Origin: Pedobacter sp. UBA5917 | GTDB taxonomy: Bacteria > Bacteroidota > Bacteroidia > Sphingobacteriales > Sphingobacteriaceae | DNA: 9,547 nucleotides | Reading direction: 5' to 3' | NCBI RefSeq assembly: GCF_002432345.1 | Contig: NZ_DJDT01000238.1 | Span: 1-9,547, forward strand | Notes under the pieces: model-generated | What the model was told of the DNA's origin: nothing | The model's database searches: none | What the model saw: the letters and a program-made list of their open reading frames with translations, nothing else | Program-made: the position numbers and the translations under genes | Shown here: piece after piece, positions 1 to 5,852 of the stretch | Layout: every line of letters begins with the position of its first letter | Numbering within the stretch: position 1 is the first letter of the stretch

Positions 1-419
1 GTGCAGTTTATCCTGATTTCCTCTATTGAGCCTGCAAGATCGTTCTGCTCATCCGTTGTCAGGATGTGGTTGGGGATTTTATCAATTGAATCGAAGTAGG
101 TTTCAAAGTCTATTGTCTGGAATCTGGCCCTGCTTTTTTTGGTATTCAGAAAATGGTTTACGGTAATCCGGTACAGCCAGGTCCTGAATTTACTCTTGCC
201 CTCAAATTTTGCCAGGGCCGTAACGGCCTTGATAAATACCTCCTGTGTTAAGTCTTCCGCATCTTCAACACTTTTTGTCATTTTCAGGGCAAGATTATAA
301 ATGAATACCTGGTGCCTGGTGATCAGATGCTGTAATGCTTTTTTATCGCCACTAACCGCCAGTTTTACCAAGTCCGTATCCACCTGGTCAGCATAATTGG
401 TTTGAAAGGGATTTTCCAT
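1..419 (-). CDS. ECF-type RNA polymerase sigma factor, C-terminal part outside window
   Basis: The reading frame starts at the ATG on 419-417 and stays open for 139 codons to the window edge, so the C-terminus is missing. Residues about 15-95 match sigma-70 region 2: an acidic stretch (EDAEDLTQEVFIKA, residues 52-65) for core binding, followed by the -10 recognition segment with KFEGKSKFRTWLYRITVN (71-88). A linker with NTKKSRARF follows, and the window ends as region 4 begins. The length and the absence of regions 1.1 and 3 fit the extracytoplasmic-function group, which in Bacteroidota usually answers to an anti-sigma factor; a partner would lie beyond the left edge. It lies 55 nt downstream of the SDR gene on the same strand, so co-transcription is possible. 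A strong hairpin (431-462) sits just upstream of the start codon. The family is certain; the stimulus is unknown. Confidence 0.9.
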   Translation of the reverse strand, partial: MENPFQTNYADQVDTDLVKLAVSGDKKALQHLITRHQVFIYNLALKMTKSVEDAEDLTQEVFIKAVTALAKFEGKSKFRTWLYRITVNHFLNTKKSRARFQTIDFETYFDSIDKIPNHILTTDEQNDLAGSIEEIRINC

Positions 420-430
420 AATCTGGGGAA

Positions 431-462
431 GCCAACTGCAAACTGTAAAGTTTACTGTTGGC
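431..462 (-). promoter_or_regulatory. Hairpin between SDR stop and sigma-factor start
   Basis: An imperfect palindrome with 6-bp outer arms GCCAAC/GTTGGC continues inward, after one A-A mismatch, with G-C, T-G and AAAC/GTTT pairs around a 6-nt loop. It ends 11 nt before the sigma-factor ATG. No U-run follows on the minus strand (TTCCCC), so it is not a standard terminator. It may control ribosome access to the sigma gene, attenuate transcript from the SDR gene, or be a protein-binding palindrome. The structure is seen; the role is inferred. Confidence 0.5.
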
Positions 463-474
463 CTAATTTATAGG

Positions 475-1224
475 TTAAATTTGGTTTATACCACCATCTA
501 CAGCTATTTCATGTCCTGTAATATACGATGAATCATCGCAGGCAAGGAATAATACTGCTTTTGCCACTTCTTCGGGTTGTCCAAACCGCTTTAGTGCTGT
601 CTGATTTGTTATTGCTTCTGCAGCACCTTGTAGAACATCTTCTGGCAATCCGATTTTACCCCAAAAAGGTGTTCCTATCGGTCCCGGGCTTACCGCATTT
701 ACCCTTATGCCCTGTGCAGCAAGTTCGGCACCTGCAACGCGTACAACCGAACGGAGTGCTGCCTTACTCGCACTCAATAAACTGCTGCCGCCAAAACCGA
801 TTTCATTTAACCAGGAGGTGGTGATAATGACAGAAGCTTTCGGGTTCAGGTGTGCAATGGCCTTTTGCAGGGAGAAATACGCCCCTTTCAGGTTGACACT
901 GATCATCTCGTCAAAAAAACGCTCTGATGTTTCGGCAATCGGGGCCAGTTTTCCCTGTCCCACATTTACGAAGACAATATCTATTCCGCCAAATTTTGAT
1001 TTTGTTTTGCTATATAATTTTTCTAAATCGGAAAGATTATTCACATCGCCCTGGACTGCGTAACTCATAGAACCTAATTCTTGTGTCGCTTCGTTTAGTA
1101 ACTGCCTGTTGCGCCCGAAAATGACAACCTTTGCACCGTTTGCAATAAATTCTTTTGCTGTCGCTAAACCGATTCCGCTGCTACCGCCTGTGATCACGGC
1201 AACTTTGTTTTTTAATTTGTCCAT
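475..1224 (-). CDS. SDR-family NAD(P)-dependent oxidoreductase, catalytic Tyr replaced by Leu
   Basis: This 249-aa protein has the length and order of a classical short-chain dehydrogenase/reductase. The Rossmann dinucleotide motif TGGSSGIG is at residues 12-19. FGRNR (36-40) after the second strand has Arg rather than Asp, which favours NADP(H). GDV (59-61) contacts adenine, NVG (87-89) replaces the usual NAG, N111 and S137 are in place, and PGPIGTP (180-186) follows the active site. The YxxxK motif is altered: K154 is present, but the position four residues before it is L150 (codon TTG), within SSLLSASK. The C-terminal VDGGINQI is typical. Substrate cannot be told. The protein may act by a modified mechanism, or belong to an SDR branch that lacks Tyr. 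The start is the first ATG and fits the fold. Repeats upstream (1241-1307) suggest regulation. Family call is sure, activity is not. Confidence 0.92.
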   Translation of the reverse strand: MDKLKNKVAVITGGSSGIGLATAKEFIANGAKVVIFGRNRQLLNEATQELGSMSYAVQGDVNNLSDLEKLYSKTKSKFGGIDIVFVNVGQGKLAPIAETSERFFDEMISVNLKGAYFSLQKAIAHLNPKASVIITTSWLNEIGFGGSSLLSASKAALRSVVRVAGAELAAQGIRVNAVSPGPIGTPFWGKIGLPEDVLQGAAEAITNQTALKRFGQPEEVAKAVLFLACDDSSYITGHEIAVDGGINQI

Positions 1225-1240
1225 TATTAAAAGTTTAATA

Positions 1241-1256
1241 GCAACCTTATTGTTAC
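1241..1256. promoter_or_regulatory. Possible operator upstream of the SDR gene
   Basis: An inverted repeat GCAAC-N6-GTTAC (one mismatch between arms) lies 17-32 bp upstream of the SDR start codon. Such short dyads between promoter and start are typical of repressor sites, but no regulator gene is adjacent. The motif is short and the assignment is tentative. Confidence 0.25.
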
Positions 1257-1279
1257 TATAATATGGACAGTCAAAAAAT

Positions 1280-1307
1280 AGCCGTGTTACAAAAGTCAGC
1301 CGTGTTA
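1280..1307. repeat. Two 10-bp direct repeats upstream of the SDR gene
   Basis: AGCCGTGTTA occurs at 1280-1289 and again exactly at 1298-1307, an 18-bp period. On the SDR coding strand they read TAACACGGCT twice, about 55-85 bp before the start codon. Tandem half-sites spaced nearly two helical turns apart resemble binding sites for an activator such as an AraC-type protein. The repeat is seen; the binding is inferred. Confidence 0.45.
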
Positions 1308-1486
1308 TAATATACTTATCAAGTTGGTAATGTATTCCATTCCGGAGGTAATGATCTCGTCTCCTTCAGAAATGTGAGTCCTTTAAATACTGTTTTAAAA
1401 ATGACCAGGTCAGATTTGTACGGATTGGATATATTTGGGTCAGTCTTTAGGATATCATCAAGACCAAATGGTAAAAAACGGGGTGT
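1305..1486 (-). pseudogene. Possible decayed coding fragment, function unknown
   Basis: The minus strand has a protein-like stretch without a start codon: from 1486, a frame containing LPFGLDDILKTDPNISNPYK and then SDLVIFKTVFK. Near 1380 a second frame takes over with HISEGDEIITSGMEYITNLI, ending at a TAA on 1307-1305. A single frameshift would join the two. The composition (GDE, PN, charged/hydrophobic alternation) looks coding rather than random, but I recognise no family. It could equally be chance open frames in intergenic DNA. It lies between the SDR gene and the tRNA, where remnants of old insertions are often found. Confidence 0.28.
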
Positions 1487-1611
1487 TTAGTTTGGAATGA
1501 GAATCACTGCACACTTTTAGCAAAATCCCCAGTTAAGGATAGAATTTAAACTTCCAAATAAAATTAACAAACTCGAAATAAATTAATCAAGAACGCTCGC
1601 AGCTAATTTTC

Positions 1612-1629
1612 TCGTACCTATTTCGTACC
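1612..1629. repeat. Two TCGTACC direct repeats beside the tRNA terminator
   Basis: TCGTACC occurs at 1612-1618 and 1623-1629, an 11-bp period of about one helical turn. The pair lies just beyond the terminator at the 3' side of the tRNA-Met gene. Short tandem sites next to a tRNA 3' end recall arm-type sites of tyrosine integrases, but no integrase gene or second attachment site is in the window. Confidence 0.3.
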
Positions 1630-1635
1630 AAAACC

Positions 1636-1666
1636 AAAAAAGCACCTAGATTTTCATCTAAGTGCT
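1636..1666 (-). terminator. Rho-independent terminator of the tRNA-Met gene
   Basis: On the minus strand an 11-bp stem (AGCACTTAGAT with ATCTAGGTGCT, one G-U pair) closes a GAAA tetraloop and is followed directly by a run of T. It starts 11 nt past the tRNA 3' end, at the expected place for tRNA termination. Confidence 0.9.
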
Positions 1667-1676
1667 TAATTGTCAG

Positions 1677-1750
1677 TGGGCCCACCTGGGCTCGAACCAG
1701 GGACCAAAAGATTATGAGTCTTCTACTCTAACCAGCTGAGCTATAGGCCC
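1677..1750 (-). tRNA. tRNA-Met (CAT), elongator type
   Basis: The 74-nt sequence folds fully: acceptor GGGCCTA/TGGGCCC with discriminator A, D-stem GCTC/GAGT, anticodon stem GAAGA/TCTTT with loop CTCATAA (anticodon CAT at 1716-1714), a 5-nt variable region and T-stem CCTGG/CCAGG with loop TTCGAGC. CCA is not encoded. G1-C72 pairing and the lack of three G-C pairs next to the anticodon loop rule out initiator tRNA. The sequence resembles Bacteroidota elongator tRNA-Met; a lysidine-modified tRNA-Ile(CAT) is the less likely alternative. Confidence 0.95.
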
Positions 1751-1752
1751 GG

Positions 1753-1772
1753 AAAAAAGGCATTCCTTTTTT
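1753..1772. other. Perfect short hairpin in the tRNA leader
   Basis: AAAAAAGG-CATT-CCTTTTTT forms an 8-bp perfect stem with a 4-nt loop, ending 2 bp from the tRNA 5' end. It lies between the predicted promoter and the tRNA. It may help 5' processing, or be incidental in A/T-rich DNA. It does not end in a free U-run, so a terminator role is doubtful. Confidence 0.4.
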
Positions 1773-1779
1773 GCGAGTG

Positions 1780-1812
1780 CAATGTTACAAATTTGAATTG
1801 AATTTTCGAAAA
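1780..1812 (-). promoter_or_regulatory. Likely tRNA-Met promoter
   Basis: On the minus strand TAACATTG (1787-1780) matches the Bacteroidota -7 box TAnnTTTG with one mismatch and is followed by CACTCGC, a context common before tRNA genes in this group. TTTTCG (1812-1807) lies 19 bp upstream as a -33-like element. The implied start is near 1773, giving a leader of some 20-25 nt that is almost entirely the hairpin at 1753-1772. Confidence 0.45.
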
Positions 1813-1960
1813 TGTTTTTGGCATTTTTTAACTAAAAACAGAATATAAACTCATTTTCAACCGCTTAATCTTATTTTTTATTTTGAACATCAGCTGCCTT
1901 CCTTTTCAAAATGTGGATAAAACGCTTATTCCCCTGTCCTGAAATCAATACTGAATAGGT

Positions 1961-1968
1961 TATTTTTG
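1961..1968 (+). promoter_or_regulatory. -7 box of helicase gene, possibly leaderless
   Basis: TATTTTTG matches the Bacteroidota -7 consensus TAnnTTTG exactly. Its last base is 8 bp from the helicase ATG, so transcription would begin within a few bases of the start codon. No clear -33 element is visible about 20 bp upstream, which lowers confidence. Confidence 0.4.
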
Positions 1969-1976
1969 TAACTGAT

Positions 1977-4070
1977 ATGAATACGCCCGATCCGGATAAC
2001 CAACTTCTTTTAGATTTTTTAGCCACAACCAATCAGCCGGTTTTTTTAACCGGTAAAGCAGGAACAGGAAAAACAACCCTGCTGCGCAAGATCAGGGATA
2101 CCACTAAAAAGAATTTTGCAGTTGTAGCACCTACTGCTGTTGCGGCAATAAATGCCGGCGGTGTAACCCTTCACTCCTTTTTCCAGATTCCGTTTGGCCC
2201 ACTGGTTCCTGTTGTTGATGAAAGTGCAGAAACCAATTTCAAGTATTCAGACGAAAAAACAAGGTTATTGCGTTGTCTCGATCTCTTGATCATCGATGAG
2301 ATCAGTATGGTTCGCGTTGATATAATTGATTTTATCGATCGCACTTTAAAACGCGTTAAAGGATCAAACCGTCCGTTCGGGGGCGTTCAGGTTTTGATGA
2401 TTGGCGATCTCTACCAGTTATCCCCTATTTTTCATGATGCCTGGCATATCCTTGGCGCATACTATTCGAGTCCATATTTTTTCGACAGCATTATTTTCCG
2501 TTCCACACCGATGGTTACCTTTATGCTCGATAAAGTTTACCGTCAATCAGACCCTATTTTTCTGGATATCCTGAACGGTATGCGCGAAAATACCCTCGAT
2601 ACCCACCTGCTTGCAAAACTCAACGAACGTTACGATCCATCTTTGGATCAGGAATGGAAAGACGATTACATTACGCTTACCACGCATAATCAGTTGGTAA
2701 ATGAAATTAACCAGGGCTGTTTGGAGAAACTGGAGGGCGAAATGTTTGATTTCGATGCCCAGATCAGTGGCGATTTTCCTAAAGATGCTTACCCTACTGA
2801 TGAGAAACTTCAGTTAAAACTGGGAGCGCAGGTAATCTTCATTAAAAACGACTCTTCGGGCAAAAGACAATATTATAATGGAAAAGCAGCAAAAATTACA
2901 GCAATCGATCAAGATTCGATAAAAGTTGCTTTTTCTGGCGATGGTAAAGAGATTGAAGTCGAGAAAGAGATTTGGCAGAATGTAAAATACAGCCTTAGTG
3001 ATGAAGATAATAAAATCGACGAAACCAGTACAGGTTCATTCTCCCAGTATCCATTTAAACTGGCCTGGGCCATCACCGTGCATAAAAGCCAGGGATTAAC
3101 CTTCGATCATGCCATTGTTGATGTAAGCACTGCTTTTACCCACGGACAGGCCTACGTGGCATTAAGCCGTTGCAGAAGTTTGGAGGGATTGATCCTAAAA
3201 TCGCCCGTAGCTGCCGAAAATATCATTACCGATGCCAAAGTAATCAGCTTTACCAAAGCCAGCCATCAGGATAAACCCACCCCACAATTACTGGAGCAAT
3301 ATAGCCAGCAGTATGCCTGGGGCCTGATCCATGAATTATTGGATTTTTCGCTCATAGCTAAAGACTGGGAAAAGCTGGGCCGTTCCAAGCTGATCGATAA
3401 GGACGAAAAAAATGCTTTTTTGTCTATACATGAGCAGGGTAACCAGATCCTCCAGAACGAAGTTTTTAAAGTAGCCAAAAACTTCATTGCAAAGGAGTAT
3501 TCAAAAATAAGTACCTCCGAAAACCCTGCCGATGCCGGTGCTTTTATGGAGCGCTTGCAAAAAGCTTCAGACTATTTCATCCCAAAAATCGAACAGGTAA
3601 TTGCACTGATGGCGAAAATTGTAGCCATCAATTTTTATAACGACGTCCATTCTGATAAGTTACTTACGGTATTGAAAGATTGTAAAGATGCACTTCAAAC
3701 CAAACTGGCCCTATTTAAAATATCATGGAATCCTTTTTCCATTAAAGATTATATCAATGCCCTGCATGCAGCTGGCAATAGCCAGCCCGAAAAAAGGCAG
3801 GTAAAATCGAGTATAAAGCCAAAAGAAATATCCAATCTACAGGTTTACAAGAATCTGATTGAGTGGCGCAAAACCATTGCCACACAAAGGGGAACACAGG
3901 ATTATGCGGTACTTTCTGATCTTGCGCTACTTGCTATAGCAGAGCGGATGCCAAGGACTACCGATCAGCTTGCCGCCATAAAAAGTGTGGGTATAGGAAA
4001 TGCAAAAGAACTTGGCCAGCAGATTACCCGCATTGTTAATGCCCATTTGGGCACAAGCGAATTATTTTAA
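1977..4070 (+). CDS. Pif1/RecD-like SF1B DNA helicase with C-terminal HRDC domain
   Basis: This 697-aa protein is a superfamily 1 helicase, expected to use ATP to unwind DNA in the cytoplasm. Walker A is TGKAGTGKT (residues 25-33), motif Ia runs through APTAVAAINAGGVTLHSFF (51-69), Walker B is IIDEIS (105-110), motif III is GDLYQLSP (143-150), the arginine motif YRQ is at 188-190, and the C-terminal core has AWAITVHKSQGLTFD (363-377) and YVALSRCR (393-400). Residues about 430-600 are a helical region I cannot assign. Residues about 620-690 fit an HRDC domain (VYKNLIEWRKTIA, then a helix-loop ending SVGIGNAKELGQQI), as in RecQ and related helicases, which binds nucleic acid. The first ATG puts Walker A 25 residues in, as usual for this family. 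No ribosome-binding site is visible. The YegD-like gene follows after 76 nt. Domain calls are firm; the in vivo substrate (G-quadruplexes, recombination intermediates) is unknown. Confidence 0.93.
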   Translation: MNTPDPDNQLLLDFLATTNQPVFLTGKAGTGKTTLLRKIRDTTKKNFAVVAPTAVAAINAGGVTLHSFFQIPFGPLVPVVDESAETNFKYSDEKTRLLRCLDLLIIDEISMVRVDIIDFIDRTLKRVKGSNRPFGGVQVLMIGDLYQLSPIFHDAWHILGAYYSSPYFFDSIIFRSTPMVTFMLDKVYRQSDPIFLDILNGMRENTLDTHLLAKLNERYDPSLDQEWKDDYITLTTHNQLVNEINQGCLEKLEGEMFDFDAQISGDFPKDAYPTDEKLQLKLGAQVIFIKNDSSGKRQYYNGKAAKITAIDQDSIKVAFSGDGKEIEVEKEIWQNVKYSLSDEDNKIDETSTGSFSQYPFKLAWAITVHKSQGLTFDHAIVDVSTAFTHGQAYVALSRCRSLEGLILKSPVAAENIITDAKVISFTKASHQDKPTPQLLEQYSQQYAWGLIHELLDFSLIAKDWEKLGRSKLIDKDEKNAFLSIHEQGNQILQNEVFKVAKNFIAKEYSKISTSENPADAGAFMERLQKASDYFIPKIEQVIALMAKIVAINFYNDVHSDKLLTVLKDCKDALQTKLALFKISWNPFSIKDYINALHAAGNSQPEKRQVKSSIKPKEISNLQVYKNLIEWRKTIATQRGTQDYAVLSDLALLAIAERMPRTTDQLAAIKSVGIGNAKELGQQITRIVNAHLGTSELF

Positions 4071-4074
4071 AAAC

Positions 4075-4107
4075 TTTAGCTTCTTAAGCCTTTTTTTGAT
4101 ACTTTCG
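4075..4107 (+). promoter_or_regulatory. Possible promoter of the Hsp70-like gene
   Basis: TACTTTCG (4100-4107) is one base from the TAnnTTTG -7 box, and TTTAG (4075-4079) lies 20 bp upstream as a poor -33 element. Transcription would start near 4113, leaving a leader of some 30 nt. If real, the gene is not dependent on read-through from the helicase. Confidence 0.35.
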
Positions 4108-4146
4108 CAGCCCCATTTTTAGCTACATTTCACAATAAGTTTAACC

Positions 4147-5415
4147 ATGAGTAAGTTTTTATACGGAATCGATTTTGGAACAACCAATTCGGCATTATCG
4201 ATTTATGACGAAGAAAAGAAAGAAATTATAGATACCATTTCTATTCCTTCCTTAATCTATTTCACAGAGGTTAAAAGCATTATTGATGGCGAGAACCATA
4301 TTGTTGGCGAAAAAGCAATCGAAGCCTACCTAAGCGATGGCATGAAGGGCAGGTTTATCAAATCAATCAAACAGATTCTTTCGCGCACCACTTTTACAGA
4401 AACACGTATCCATAATAAAAGATACACCGCTTCGGATCTGGTTACCCTGATCCTTAAAGACCTAAAGGAAAAAGCAGATAAAATTATCGGCGAAGATTGC
4501 CAGAAAGCCATTATCGGTCGCCCGGTTTTCTTTGACGATGATAATACCATGAAAGATACACTGGCACAAACCAGGCTAAAAAAAGCGGCAGAAAGTGCCG
4601 GTTTTACCGAAGTACGCTTCCAGTTTGAGCCTATTGGGGCAGCTTTTGCATACGAAAAAACCATTAAAAAGAAAGAACGCGTATTGGTTGCCGATTTAGG
4701 TGGAGGTACTACCGATTTCACCTACCTCATCCTCGATCCTGAAAAAGTAGGCAGTAAAGACCGTAAAAACGACATGATTGCCTCGGGAGGTATCTACATC
4801 GGTGGCGACAGTTTAGATTCTGCTTTTATGTGGGATAAAGGAACGCCATATTTCGGAAAAAACACCATGTACGAGGCTACACCAGGCAAAGTGTTAAATG
4901 TACCTAAATCGCTTTTTGCCAATATCTGCACATGGGATAAAATGAACTTCTTTAATGGCCTCAAAATCCAGAAAGAGATTGAAGAATATTATTATTATTC
5001 CAAAAACGATCCAAAATTTAAAAACCTCATCACATTGATCGAAAATAACCTGGGTTATTCGTTATTCAGATCGATTGAAAAAACAAAAATCGAACTGTCA
5101 GACCAGCCTGTTTCTACTTTTGATTACCATAATATGGAAATTGAGATCAATGAAGACATTTCACTCGATCAATATAATGCCATCATCGAAAAAGACATCA
5201 ACAGAATTGATACCTACCTCGATCAGTTTATGGAAACCTATAAAATCAATCCACAGGACATCGACTGTTTGTTCTTAACCGGAGGAACATCGATGGTTGC
5301 GGCAGTACAAACCCTTTTTAAGAACAAATTCCCACACATCCCTTTAAACTCTGGCGACAATTTTAAAAGCGTGGCAAAGGGATTGGCTTACAGCGGTTAC
5401 CTTTTTGAAGACTAA
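4147..5415 (+). CDS. Hsp70-family ATPase, YegD type, without substrate-binding domain
   Basis: At 422 aa the protein holds only the actin-like nucleotide-binding domain of Hsp70. Visible motifs: phosphate-1 DFGTTNS (9-15); IGRP (123-126) and EPIGAAFAYE (161-170) as the connecting region; phosphate-2 DLGGGTTDFT (183-192); GGIYIGGDSLD (214-224); EKTKIELS (311-318), matching the ERAKxxLS of DnaK; adenosine motif LFLTGGTSMVAAV (375-387); and VAKGLAYSGY (409-418). DnaK is over 600 aa, so the peptide-binding beta domain and lid are absent. The pattern follows E. coli YegD, a DnaK relative of unclear function. It presumably binds and hydrolyses ATP in the cytoplasm; whether it is a chaperone is unknown. 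The start is the first ATG, after a weak AATAAG. It follows the HRDC helicase on the same strand but seems to have its own promoter. Confidence 0.92.
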   Translation: MSKFLYGIDFGTTNSALSIYDEEKKEIIDTISIPSLIYFTEVKSIIDGENHIVGEKAIEAYLSDGMKGRFIKSIKQILSRTTFTETRIHNKRYTASDLVTLILKDLKEKADKIIGEDCQKAIIGRPVFFDDDNTMKDTLAQTRLKKAAESAGFTEVRFQFEPIGAAFAYEKTIKKKERVLVADLGGGTTDFTYLILDPEKVGSKDRKNDMIASGGIYIGGDSLDSAFMWDKGTPYFGKNTMYEATPGKVLNVPKSLFANICTWDKMNFFNGLKIQKEIEEYYYYSKNDPKFKNLITLIENNLGYSLFRSIEKTKIELSDQPVSTFDYHNMEIEINEDISLDQYNAIIEKDINRIDTYLDQFMETYKINPQDIDCLFLTGGTSMVAAVQTLFKNKFPHIPLNSGDNFKSVAKGLAYSGYLFED

Positions 5416-5678
5416 CAGATTGCATCCTGATTTAATTAAAACGCTAAAAATACCAGACAACAACTGAATGTATTACAAATACTACATTAAATGATTACAA
5501 TTTGTCGCATTATCTTTTAATTAAGCTTTATTCCTATTATGTTTAAGCTTCTTATATACATCAAAGGATCAATAATGCATTAAATAAACGGTTAAATACT
5601 GACAAACAACGATGTAAACAGGTAAATACAGATTTGTAACAGAATTGAGATTTTTTTTCACTTTATCCCAAGATTTTA
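5416..5678. other. AT-rich intergenic stretch, no gene seen
   Basis: No coding frame of note on either strand. A 10-bp inverted repeat TTAATTAAAA/TTTTAATTAA (5432-5441, 5515-5524) is separated by 73 nt and is weak evidence in such AT-rich DNA. No U-tailed hairpin marks the end of the Hsp70-like gene. Confidence 0.5.
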
Positions 5679-5686
5679 TAATTTAG
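5679..5686 (+). promoter_or_regulatory. -7 promoter-like box at the edge of the inverted-repeat segment
   Basis: TAATTTAG differs from TAnnTTTG at one position, and a T8 run (5651-5658) ending about 20 bp upstream could serve as the -33 region. The implied start, near 5690-5693, coincides with the first base of the left inverted-repeat arm at 5691. Confidence 0.35.
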
Positions 5687-5690
5687 CAGA

Positions 5691-5810
5691 ATGAAAAATT
5701 GGTGCGGCTGATAATAGATCCAGTGAGCAAAGCCTTACGCGTTAGGCGCTGAAGCAATTAATGTGGTGAGGACCGGAAAGCCTGTTTTTAGAAGAGATGA
5801 AATCAAATAA
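5691..5810 (+). pseudogene. Possible 39-codon small gene with two compensating frameshifts
   Basis: An ATG at 5691 and a TAA at 5808-5810 are in the same frame, but that frame has stops after six codons. The middle part reads LVRLIIDPVSKALR in another frame, and the last part reads LGAEAINVVRTGKPVFRRDE plus IK in the starting frame. One extra A in the A5 run and one G fewer near 5740 would join all three. The peptide looks protein-like, but I know no family. Because the same DNA forms the inverted-repeat segment, coding may be an illusion. Confidence 0.2.
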
Positions 5811-5846
5811 GAAGGTCATTTTTTTGCCAGACGCACCAATTTTCAT
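5691..5846 (+). repeat. Segment bounded by a 19-20 bp inverted repeat; candidate structured RNA or MITE
   Basis: The left arm ATGAAAAATTGGTGCGGCTG (5691-5710) pairs with the right arm at 5828-5846, whose complement reads ATGAAAATTGGTGCGTCTG: 18 of 19 bases match, with one extra A and one mismatch. The 117 nt between them include a hairpin with AGC/GCT and GCCT/AGGC pairs (5726-5750). By hand count 5701-5790 is about 49% GC, against about 28% for 5581-5670. A promoter-like box stops just before the left arm and U-rich sequence (CTTTATTTAT) follows the right arm. The segment lies between two convergent genes, 6 bp beyond the AraC-type gene's stop codon. It fits an RNA with a long closing stem, a short non-autonomous transposable element, or an invertible segment. 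No clear target-site duplication is visible. Confidence 0.6.
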
Positions 5847-5852
5847 CTTTAT

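Noticed and set aside
4079..4097. Possible terminator between helicase and Hsp70-like gene (GCTT-CTT-AAGC then T7)
   Set aside because: The stem is only 4 bp with a 3-nt loop; the T-run alone is not enough.
4326..4721. 131-codon minus-strand frame inside the Hsp70-like gene
   Set aside because: It is antisense to a gene with complete Hsp70 motifs and has no domain of its own.
5432..5524. TTAATTAAAA/TTTTAATTAA inverted repeat as a mobile-element end
   Set aside because: The core TTAATTAA is self-palindromic and the DNA is very AT-rich, so the match carries little weight.
5742..5846. 34-codon minus-strand frame starting in the right inverted-repeat arm (MKIGASGKKM...)
   Set aside because: It arises from the inverted repeat, overlaps better-explained structure, and has no recognisable homology. 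Kept only as a caution.
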